Part shown: positions 19,506-28,400 of the stretch, piece after piece | How the letters are laid out: each line of letters starts with the position of its first letter | How positions within the stretch are numbered: position 1 is the stretch's first letter | Translations under genes and position numbers: made by a program | The notes under the pieces: generated by a model | What the model saw: the letters and a program-made list of their open reading frames with translations, nothing else | Told to the model about the DNA's origin: nothing | The model's database searches: none | NCBI RefSeq assembly: GCF_000316645.1 | Contig: NC_019684.1 | Coordinates: 5,963,501-6,027,500, forward strand | Direction of reading: 5' to 3' | Length of the DNA: 64,000 nt | Origin: Nostoc sp. PCC 7524 | Lineage (GTDB): Bacteria > Cyanobacteriota > Cyanobacteriia > Cyanobacteriales > Nostocaceae

Positions 19506-20636
19506 ATGGTCACTCTTAAAAACAAGCAGAAAAACCATCCATTATCCGAGTATATTAAACGCCTACAAACTGGAGAAGCTTTACTGGCAGACAGTCCAGA
19601 AAATGTCTTAGAAGTTGTCGGTATCCTGAAAAGCTACGGGGTAGTTTTAGATGCTTACTCTAAAAATCTTATTTACATAGCAGAAAATCAATTTCTAGTA
19701 TTTTTCCCGTTTTTCAAATATTTTAATGGTGAAATCACCTGGCAAAAATTACTGCGTCATTGGTGGCACGACAGAATTAATTTTGAATATGCCGAGTATT
19801 GCATGAAAGCCATGATGTGGCATGGTGGCGGTGGTTTAGATGCGTATTTAGATACCAAAGAATTTCAACAAAGAGCGCAAGCAGTAATCAAAGCAAAATT
19901 TGCGAACAATCCCTTAGTCATGGGTTTGAATCAACTGTTTCCCGACTTTTTAATTGAACAGTTACGTGTGTCTTCCTACTATAGTGGTTTAGGTCAATTT
20001 TGGCGGGTGATGGCTGATATTTTCCTCAACTTATCAGACCGTTATGACCGGGGTGAAATTCAAACCATTCCTCAAGTTGTAGACCATATTAAAGCCGGTT
20101 TAGTAGCAGATGCCTTAAGACCAATTACTTACGCTGTAAAAATTAACAAAAAAGTCTATGATATTATTCCTAAAAGTTTAGGGTTGACTTTTTTAGCAGA
20201 TACTGCTTTACCCTATGTAGAAGCGGTTTTCTTTAGAGGCACTCCATTTTTGGGAACAGTTTCATATAATGCCCAAGCATATCAAATTCCACCGGATCAA
20301 GCTCGATTCCAGTACGGGGCATTATATGCTGATCCTTTACCCATTGGTGGTGCGGGTATTCCTCCTACCTTGCTCATGCAAGATATGCGCCATTATTTAC
20401 CAGAGTATCTGCATGAAATTTATCGCCGCAGTCCCAGAGGTGAAGATGATTTGCGCGTGCAGATTTGTATGACGTTCCAAAAATCAATGTTTTGTGTGAC
20501 GACAGCCGCGATTTTAGGATTGATGCCTTATCCTGCGGATACACAAGAGCCATCAGAACAGAAAGCCAATCAAATTTATCTAGAAAAATGGATGGATAGA
20601 TTTACAACATCGCGGTTGGTTGATGTTAACAGTTAA
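19506..20636 (+). CDS. cupB: CO2 hydration protein CupB (ChpX)
   Basis: Peripheral subunit, 376 aa, of the NDH-1MS' complex. The Cup proteins are thought to hydrate CO2 to bicarbonate vectorially on the thylakoid, driven by the attached NDH-1 pump. The protein is His/Cys-containing and largely helical, with family features such as RHWWHDRINFEYAEYCMKAMMWHGGGGLDAYLD. GGAG lies 7 bases before the ATG. It follows ndhF4 and ndhD4, the order known for the constitutive, lower-affinity CO2 uptake system. CupA is excluded by the partner genes rather than by a diagnostic residue. Confidence 0.9.
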   Translation: MVTLKNKQKNHPLSEYIKRLQTGEALLADSPENVLEVVGILKSYGVVLDAYSKNLIYIAENQFLVFFPFFKYFNGEITWQKLLRHWWHDRINFEYAEYCMKAMMWHGGGGLDAYLDTKEFQQRAQAVIKAKFANNPLVMGLNQLFPDFLIEQLRVSSYYSGLGQFWRVMADIFLNLSDRYDRGEIQTIPQVVDHIKAGLVADALRPITYAVKINKKVYDIIPKSLGLTFLADTALPYVEAVFFRGTPFLGTVSYNAQAYQIPPDQARFQYGALYADPLPIGGAGIPPTLLMQDMRHYLPEYLHEIYRRSPRGEDDLRVQICMTFQKSMFCVTTAAILGLMPYPADTQEPSEQKANQIYLEKWMDRFTTSRLVDVNS

Positions 20637-20688
20637 GTGCCAGAAAACAATTATAATTTTGTACTAGCTGTTAACAGAAACATGGCAA

Positions 20689-21546
20689 ATGCAACAAGGT
20701 CGCTATAAAAATCTTCATTTGATTCAGCAACTAGACCCAGTAAACGACCATTGCCAGATTTATCATTGGATGGACGGCTATGAGTTTCCTTGGGACATAA
20801 CGCGTTCCCTGGAAGTTGCACTGATGCGAACTTACTGTATTCCTAGCATTTCTAAATTACTGAATCAAACAGGGGAATTTATTCATCGTCCCCAAAAACG
20901 CTATGATGATACAACTATAATTATGGTTGAGATTGTCAAGTGGGGATATGATAGCGATCGCGGTAAGCAAGCCTTAGAACGGATGAATGCCATCCACCGC
21001 CGCTTCAAGATTGATAACGCTGATTTTCTGTATGTGCTTTCGACTTTTATTTACGAGCCTATCCGGTGGAATGAGCGTTTTGGTTGGCGGTTAATGTGTG
21101 AACAAGAAAAATTAGCCGCTTTTTACTTCTGGTGCGAAGTAGGTAAGCGCATGGATATTCAAAATATCCCCGAAAGCTATGCAGAATTTGAACGCTATAA
21201 CTTAGACTACGAACGCCAAAACTTTCACTATTCAGAGACTAATCGACGTGTGGGGGAAGCAACCCGTGATTTGTTTTTGAGTTGGTTTCCTGGGTGGATG
21301 CGATCGCTCTTAGCGCCCATGATTTATGCTTTACTAGATGATACAATGCTCGATGCTTTTGGCTTTCCCCATCCCTCGCCGTTTCTGCGTTCTACTGTAG
21401 CTAATATTTTGAAATTACGCGCTAGATTACTGCGGTTATTACCACCACGCACTCAGCCAAACTTTTATATTGATTCTCCCATCCGCACCTATCCCAATGG
21501 CTATGAGATAGGGAAGTTAGGGCCAGCAGAAAATATCAGCAGATAA
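20689..21546 (+). CDS. MpaB/DUF2236-family oxygenase-like protein
   Basis: A 285 aa protein of the oxygenase MpaB (latex-clearing-protein-like, DUF2236) family, whose studied members are heme proteins that oxidise or cleave organic substrates. Visible family features are a WNERFGWRLMCEQEKLAAFYFWCEVGKRM helix and a C-terminal TRDLFLSWFPGWMR segment. It starts 52 bases after cupB on the same strand and may share its transcript. No link between this family and CO2 uptake is known to me, so its substrate is open. An overlapping ATG at 20682 is in another frame. Confidence 0.75.
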   Translation: MQQGRYKNLHLIQQLDPVNDHCQIYHWMDGYEFPWDITRSLEVALMRTYCIPSISKLLNQTGEFIHRPQKRYDDTTIIMVEIVKWGYDSDRGKQALERMNAIHRRFKIDNADFLYVLSTFIYEPIRWNERFGWRLMCEQEKLAAFYFWCEVGKRMDIQNIPESYAEFERYNLDYERQNFHYSETNRRVGEATRDLFLSWFPGWMRSLLAPMIYALLDDTMLDAFGFPHPSPFLRSTVANILKLRARLLRLLPPRTQPNFYIDSPIRTYPNGYEIGKLGPAENISR

Positions 21547-21549
21547 TAA

Positions 21550-22314
21550 TTATACATCTGGTTCAACGCCAAGAGCGCGCAATTGAGCAATCAGGCGATC
21601 GCTTCTTTGACGTTCCTGTTCTGCTCGTTGACGTTCCTGTTCTGCTCGTTGACGTTCCTGTTCGGCTCTCTCTTCACCAGTCAGCAACAAATTACCTTGC
21701 AAATCCCACCAACGTAGCCAGGGTAATTCAGCATTTTGATATTCACCCTCCCATATACCTAACTCAACTCCCAAGGGTGTGATAGGATAACGTCCGCGTT
21801 CATTGGCTGATAATAGCTGATATCTACCACCAATTAATTCATAAACTTCTACACTGGCCTTTTTCACTTCATAGATACCGTAAAAAGCCGGATGAATCAC
21901 CTGCTCATAAATCCAAAATTTACCCTTCCAGGGAGTTTTGTCTCGTTCTTCTGTACCATCGCCAGAGACAAATTCCAAAGCAATTGATGGAGCAATAAAC
22001 TCACGCCATAATACATAAGACCTGCGTGTTTGTCCATCAAGTAAAGGCGGGACATTTCCTACGTAAAACCAATCCGGTGCTTCTGCGCCTTTCTCTGGGG
22101 GGTCAGTTAAACGCCAATAAATGCCTAAGTCCTGACCAATACAATATTGACCATCAGGATGTAATTGTTTGAGGACGGGTTGAATTGAGTCCGTCAATAA
22201 AATACTTTGAGGATGTTCTTGCCAATTTTTCACAAAAGTGCCGTCGGACTCTGGTAGCTGCGTATGGTCGGGAAATGGGGTGAGGTCAGTGTCTAGATTA
22301 GTTGCAGAGGTCAT
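21550..22314 (-). CDS. Uma2-family (DUF820) nuclease-like protein, intact copy
   Basis: A 254 aa protein of the Uma2/DUF820 family, a restriction-endonuclease-like PD-(D/E)XK fold that is very abundant in cyanobacteria and of unknown function. The core (about residues 25-200) has SYVLWREFIAPSIALEFVSGDG and GKFWIYEQVIHPAFYGIYEV, in which the spaced acidic residues and Glu-Val would form the catalytic site. The C-terminus is a coiled coil made of three repeats of RAEQERQ followed by LIAQLRALGVEPDV. A second, decayed copy lies at 30572-31305. Confidence 0.85.
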   Translation of the reverse strand: MTSATNLDTDLTPFPDHTQLPESDGTFVKNWQEHPQSILLTDSIQPVLKQLHPDGQYCIGQDLGIYWRLTDPPEKGAEAPDWFYVGNVPPLLDGQTRRSYVLWREFIAPSIALEFVSGDGTEERDKTPWKGKFWIYEQVIHPAFYGIYEVKKASVEVYELIGGRYQLLSANERGRYPITPLGVELGIWEGEYQNAELPWLRWWDLQGNLLLTGEERAEQERQRAEQERQRAEQERQRSDRLIAQLRALGVEPDV

Positions 22315-22381
22315 AAGATCACCTTTGCACAGGGTAAGGGTTGTTGTTTAGTTTAACAGTCGGGGACTATTAAGCGCAGCG

Positions 22382-22432
22382 CAACCCAACATTAATCTCG
22401 GAAACTTAACTATAGATATTGGTGTTGGGTTG
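22382..22432. repeat. Inverted repeat CAACCCAACA / TGTTGGGTTG
   Basis: Perfect 10-base arms at 22382-22391 and 22423-22432 with a 31-base spacer. They lie between the start of the Uma2 gene and the end of the NACHT gene. GTTGGGTT-type repeats are common in cyanobacterial intergenic DNA. The arms could fold as a hairpin at the 3' end of the NACHT transcript. Confidence 0.6.
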
Positions 22433-22573
22433 ACGTAAGGAAAACCAACCTACAATTTTTTGCTTTTGACTTCCCCAACGGGGTTGCTAGGTATCAGATT
22501 TATGAAATGTTAATTCTTGCGTGGGGAAGGAGGCTATGATAAACGTTTACAAAATTTCTGGAAGTTTTATATG

Positions 22574-25357
22574 TTAACTTTGACAGGCTTCAACACGAGA
22601 TAAAAAACTCATTACTGTAGTCCACTCCGTCGCAAAATCGATACTATCTCTAATTGTAGGCAAGTGTCCCTTTGGAGCAATTGTACTATAATTTACTTTT
22701 GAACTGTCTATAAACCTGATATTTGTTGGGTCTATCGACCAAATTGCAGACATATTCCAACCCACAATATTACTGAAGCGTTGATAAGCTTTGTAAGCTT
22801 TGTTTATTTCATCTTCCTTATCCCTTACTCTACCACCAAAACGGGTATATATCCATTGGAAGGGAACAAGAACCTTTTTGAAAGGTGAACTTGTTCGACT
22901 TCCTTCTAAAATTCCGCCTACACTGAGATAAATGTCTTTCTGAACACTAAACCCAAAGTGTCCATTGCTGTAATTGACCCATAATTGATCAATAATTCTC
23001 AAATCTTCGCAGGGGAATTCCCGAATGTCTTCTAGTTCCAGAAAGCCATGTTTTTCACTTCCCGCAGCTTCCAACATCACCTGAAATGTTTCCTCGTCCG
23101 CTTCTTTCCATTTACCTGCTGCTAGGTAGTAAGCAAGTTGTGCATAGCGAGTAGGTATTTGAAACCGCAGCAGTTGAATTTTACCATCAGCATTTTGTTC
23201 TGGTTTTAATGCTTGTCTATAACAAATTCCTGGTTCAGCTAATTCTTGGCGACTTCTTAAACTCAACCAAGCACAAAACCGATTAGCATCCCAAAAGCTA
23301 ATATTAGTAACAGGCTGTTGAGCTTGTCTTTTATTGGCTAAGGTACTTGGTGTACTTGTTTCATTGAAAAATAGTTGATATTCTGCCCAAGTTATATAAC
23401 TACTATCAACTGTAATGCTGTCTTGTTCAACATTAATTTCATCCAAGAAATCATGATTTAGCTGACTCATCCTATCAGCAAGTTTAACTTCAGCCGCCAA
23501 AGTAAATTCAGCTAAATTATTAGATGCTAAACCTTGTTCTAATTTAGCTGTTAACTGCTGTTTTACAGAAGGTTCTAGTTCTTGAGCTTCTTTGCTGCAC
23601 TGATAAGCCAGAGCTAATACAGATATATTGGCATGATTAAGAGCATTGGCAATTAATTGGCTAGCATCTGTTTGGGCGGCATAAAATCGAATTGTTTCTC
23701 GCCACCAAGCCAGCTTAGTCTCATCATTAAATGCCTCCAGTAATAAATTCTCTTGTCGAGAGTCTTTGATTTCAACGGCTGCGAAATATTCTTGAAAGGT
23801 TTTATGAGCAAATTCATAAATACCCTCTTGTTGTTTATCACTCAGTAACTCGCGCACGCCTATATCATCTTTTTTAATAAAGTCTTCTGGCGTAATTGTG
23901 ACTTGAGGAAATCTATCTAATTTGTCTTTGATAAGAGACTTCGCCTGTTTGTATGTCTTTTCACGACGGGAAAATTCATCTAAAGTAAATGCTTGGGTAT
24001 TTTGTTGCATTAACTCTAGAGCCAGAGACTTTAAAACAGATTGCTTTTGTTCGGCAGAAAGTAGCGTAGTTTGTCCTTTAACTCGTTGTCTACCTTCTAA
24101 CAATACTCGACAAATTTCTTTATATAAATCTACACGTTTATTAGATAAAGTCTGATGTGGTTCATGGGTGATGGCAATCATATTTAACAATAAAGGATTT
24201 CTTGCCATCAGTTTTAAAGATGAGGATACTTCGATTTGTTCAATGAGATTATTAGCCTGTTTTTTGGCGCGATCTCTGACACCCAAATCTACCTTATTGT
24301 TATATTCTCGTTTAACACGATGAAAATACCAATCTTGAATAAATTTATCTCGTTGTTCACGGATAAATGGCTGTACTTCCAACTGACAGACATTTTGTGT
24401 TAGTGGTGCTTGGCGATAACCTTCTGGGCGAGAAGTGAGAATAAAACAACTATCAGGATATATCCCAATTTGTTTATCAACCCATGCACTCACATTTTGC
24501 CTTTGCTCATCATCTGGAATTTCATCTAGTCCATCCAGCATGACTAAACATTTACTTTCACGCAGGCGTTTAGCAAACCAATTTTTACGCGGTTGCAGAG
24601 GTTCACTAGCTTGGAGTTTTTTAACTGTGTTCTCAATAATTTCTGCTAAAGGTATCTCAGGATTTTGAATTATTTCTTGGTAAATGTCTCGCAATTGCAG
24701 CAAAACCGGAATTAATTTCGGTGCTTTGGGATGTAAACGCCGTTGTTTGCGCGTCGCATACATTAAAATAATGTGTCTAAGGAGAGTAGATTTACCACAA
24801 CCAGGCGCACCTAAAATAGCTAATCTTTTAAAGTAAACATCCCTTTTCATTTGTACTAGCAAGTTACCAATTTCTTGCTGTTCCAGTGGATTAATTAATT
24901 CTCGCGGATAATTAATATCTTGTGGTATTTGTTCCGCTACTTTCTGCGCCATTTTGAGGGGAACAAACACATTTTCTAATTGTAAAGCACCGCGATTAAT
25001 TCCCCGGATTTCATATTCTCGACAGTCAAATTTTAATCTTTGATAATATTTACCTTCAAAATCTGAGGTGAGCTTTGCCCACAAATCCAAAGCTAATCTT
25101 TCAGCATTACTGAATATCCAGTCTAGTAGTTTATCTATGCGTTGATCGATGCGTGGAATGAGTTTTTTAACAAACCAGACAGCAACAGCCGCTACTGCAC
25201 ACAACCCCGCTTTTTTCCATTCCGAGTTGCGGGCGAAATGAACTGCAAGCAAGAGCAAAGCCCCAGAAATACCGAAATTAATCAGTTTGGACTTAACGAG
25301 TTGCTTAACACTTTCCGGCGTTATGGATATGTTTTGGTCTTGTGGGTTTTGTGTCAT
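22574..25357 (-). CDS. NACHT STAND NTPase fused to FGE-like and GUN4 domains
   Basis: A 927 aa protein with an unusual domain order. Residues about 28-66 hold two hydrophobic segments. The NACHT NTPase follows, with Walker A GAPGCGKS (183-190) and Walker B LVMLDGLDEIPDD (about 271-283), then helical winged parts to about 640. Residues about 645-735 resemble a formylglycine-generating-enzyme/SUMF1 domain (SSYITWAEYQLFF, QPVTNISFWDANRFCAWLS, FQIPTRYAQL). Residues about 738-912 are a GUN4 domain (GKWKEADEETF, FPCEDLRIIDQLWVNYSNG, FGFSVQK); GUN4 binds (Mg-)protoporphyrin in chlorophyll synthesis. The whole suggests a membrane-associated, NLR-like signalling or defence switch with a porphyrin-type sensor, which is inference. 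Confidence 0.85.
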   Translation of the reverse strand: MTQNPQDQNISITPESVKQLVKSKLINFGISGALLLLAVHFARNSEWKKAGLCAVAAVAVWFVKKLIPRIDQRIDKLLDWIFSNAERLALDLWAKLTSDFEGKYYQRLKFDCREYEIRGINRGALQLENVFVPLKMAQKVAEQIPQDINYPRELINPLEQQEIGNLLVQMKRDVYFKRLAILGAPGCGKSTLLRHIILMYATRKQRRLHPKAPKLIPVLLQLRDIYQEIIQNPEIPLAEIIENTVKKLQASEPLQPRKNWFAKRLRESKCLVMLDGLDEIPDDEQRQNVSAWVDKQIGIYPDSCFILTSRPEGYRQAPLTQNVCQLEVQPFIREQRDKFIQDWYFHRVKREYNNKVDLGVRDRAKKQANNLIEQIEVSSSLKLMARNPLLLNMIAITHEPHQTLSNKRVDLYKEICRVLLEGRQRVKGQTTLLSAEQKQSVLKSLALELMQQNTQAFTLDEFSRREKTYKQAKSLIKDKLDRFPQVTITPEDFIKKDDIGVRELLSDKQQEGIYEFAHKTFQEYFAAVEIKDSRQENLLLEAFNDETKLAWWRETIRFYAAQTDASQLIANALNHANISVLALAYQCSKEAQELEPSVKQQLTAKLEQGLASNNLAEFTLAAEVKLADRMSQLNHDFLDEINVEQDSITVDSSYITWAEYQLFFNETSTPSTLANKRQAQQPVTNISFWDANRFCAWLSLRSRQELAEPGICYRQALKPEQNADGKIQLLRFQIPTRYAQLAYYLAAGKWKEADEETFQVMLEAAGSEKHGFLELEDIREFPCEDLRIIDQLWVNYSNGHFGFSVQKDIYLSVGGILEGSRTSSPFKKVLVPFQWIYTRFGGRVRDKEDEINKAYKAYQRFSNIVGWNMSAIWSIDPTNIRFIDSSKVNYSTIAPKGHLPTIRDSIDFATEWTTVMSFLSRVEACQS

Positions 25358-25444
25358 CGATCGCTTGTGAACTAAAACCTGCTGCTAGGAGTATAAGCGA
25401 TCGCAGCTTACGAAAAAATACTGAGTGAGATTTTATTCTCTTAA

Positions 25445-28400
25445 TCAATCTTGAATGGTATTGTTTGTGAGTAAAAGTTGCTGAATTGTCGCTGCCAGTT
25501 GTTTGAGTTGAACGGGTTTAGCCAGATAGTCAGTTGCTCCAGAGGCCAGACATTTTTCCCGATCGCCTGTCATGGCTAATGCTGTCAGGGCAATAATGGG
25601 TATTGAGGCTAGTTGGTGATTTTGACGAATTTTCTCAATGGCTTGCAGTCCGTTGACTCCTGGCATCTGGATATCCATTAAAATCAAGTCGGGACGATGG
25701 GTTTGGGTAAGATTAATTGCCTCCTCTCCATTGTTCGCTACCAAGATACGATAGCCTTTAGCCTCCAGGTAGCTAGAGATGGTGCTGACATTGGCTTCGT
25801 TATCTTCTGCTAAGAGGATGAGGGGTGGATGGACACTACTGGGGGCGGCGACTACTTCCGGTGGGGCGATCGCTACTGAGTGGGAAGATAAGGGTAAGCT
25901 GAGAGTTGGCCTATCTGCAACTTGACAAGTGTAAGGTAAGCGCACAGTAAAGCAGCTACCCTGATTAAGTTCACTACGAAGGCTGACATCTCCCCCATGT
26001 AGTTCAATGATGCGTTTTACCAGTGCTAACCCCAGCCCTGTACCTTCGTATTTACGGTTGAGGCTGCTGTCAACCTGGACAAAGGGTTGAAATAGTTTGG
26101 CTTGATCGGCGGGAGCAATACCGATGCCTGTATCTATGACGGAAATACAGAGGTAGTAACCGCAGCCAGGAGGACAGTTATCTGGTGTGGGGACGAGATT
26201 CAATAGCCCATGTGAACGAATGATCGGCACGCGCTCTGCTAGGTTAAGTTCCATTGGTTCATAGTGTGCCTCTAGCGTGACCCTACCACCGATAGGGGTA
26301 AACTTAATGGCATTGGTCAAGAGATTGATTAATACTTGCCGGATGCGGCGCTCATCCACAGCGATTTCTCCCAGGTGTGGCGGTAAGGACATATGCAGTT
26401 GAATCTGTTTTTTCAGTGCCTGTTGCCTGACAAAAGTCAAGCTAGATTTGCACAATTGAGAAATAGCAACGGTAGAAATATCCAGTTCCAGTTTACCTGC
26501 TTCAATTTTGGAGATTTCTAGAATGTCGTTAATCAAGCCCAGGAGATGCTCACCACTACGTTCAATGGTGGCGATCGCTTGTTGTTGTCGGTCGTTCAGT
26601 TCACCCAATACCTCCTCCAGTAAGCTCTCAGACATTCCCAGAATCGCATTGAGGGGAGTACGTAGTTCATGGCTCATATTAGCGAGGAACTCATCTTTCA
26701 GGCGGGTAGCGCGGAGCAGTTCAGCATTAGTTCGCTCTAGGCGCTGTTCATATTCTTTGTGAACCCGCATATCTCGCATGATGGTTGAGAAAAATTCTAC
26801 TTTTCCTTGGGGTGATTTATGCGCCAGCAGCAATTGGGAGACGGGAATTTCTTCTCCTTGAGCGTCTAGCAAGACGTTTTCTCCCAGCCAGCTGCCATTG
26901 GCGATCGCACTTGGTACAGCCTGCTGCTCCAGCAATTCTACAGCCCATTGCGGATGATAATCAATGGGTTTTTTCTGGTTGGATGCTACATTACCATCTT
27001 GCCCCCGCATCCGTTTAAGTGATGAATTACTCCAGATGACATTACCCTCTAAGTCTGCAATCAGGATGTAGTCGGTCGAGGCTTCTAGGATGGCAATCAA
27101 GCGATTTTGTTCTTGTTCCAGGCGTTTGCGATCGGTGATATCTGTTAAGGTACCAATATAGCCAATCACTTTACCAGCCGCATCAATTTCCTGCGCCACC
27201 TGCACATAGTACCAATTAATGCTGCCGTCTGGGCGTAGATGCCTACCTTCAGTATGGTTGAGAGTGATGTCTCCTGGAGATGCTTGAATCAATTCTCCAG
27301 ACCATTGGGCGAGCAGCTCATCACGCTCATCTGGATGTAGAGATGCGATCCATCCCTTGCCCAAAGCAGATTCTTTCGGTCTGCCTGTCATTTCGCTCCA
27401 GCGATCATTGACATAGACACAGTTTAAAGGTTGATCAAAGCGGAAAATGGCGACTGGAGCGGCGGCGGCTAAGGTGGCATAACGGCGTTCACTTTCTCGC
27501 AGGGCAGCCTCAGCCAACTTGCGCTGGGTGATGTCGGTTTCAGAACCGCTCATGCGAATTACCTGCCCAGATTCATCGCGCAATGCCTGGGCGCGATCCA
27601 ACACCCACATATAACTACCATCTTTACGTTGAGTGCGATACTCAACTTCAAAAAACTCCGTTCTACCACCAAAGTGGTCGTCAACGGCAGCCATAACGCG
27701 ATCATAGTCATCAGGGTATATGCGGCTTAAGCACTCATCCGGTGAATCACCAATTTCATCGTCGGTGAAGCCGCGCATTTGCTTCCAGCGACTAGAAAAG
27801 AAAATTTTGTGGTTTTTGAGATCCCAGTCCCAAATGGCATCATTTGCTCCCTTCAAGGCTAACTGCCAGCGTTCTTCACTGGCTTGCAGGGCAGCAGTGC
27901 GTTCCTGAACCCGGCGTTCTAAGTCCTGGTTTAATTGCTCCAGAGCTTCTTCAGCCTGCTTAATCGCGGTGAGGTCGTGGGTGCTGACAACAACCCCGGT
28001 AATCTTACCATCTTGTTCAATGTAGGGAGAATAGGTAACTCTGACAAACCGCCGAGCGCCATTTTGATATTCCAACCAAGCTTCATGTTGCTGAATTTCC
28101 CCAGTTAAACACCGTTCCAAGCATGGCTGTACTAAAGTCTCGAAGACGGTTTTACCCAAGAGTTCCTCAACGGAGTGACCAACAATCTCCTCTTGTGATT
28201 TTTCATATCTATCCAGGTAGACATCATTAACTAGCCGATAAACATAGTTGCAATCCAGCAGGGCAATGCCATCGGTAGTAGCAGATACCACCCGCTCATA
28301 CTGACGGAGCATGGACTCAGTGACTTTGCGATCGCTGATATCCGTGAGCATTGCTAATGAGCCGATATAGTTACCGGCATCGTCATACAAAGGATTTGTG

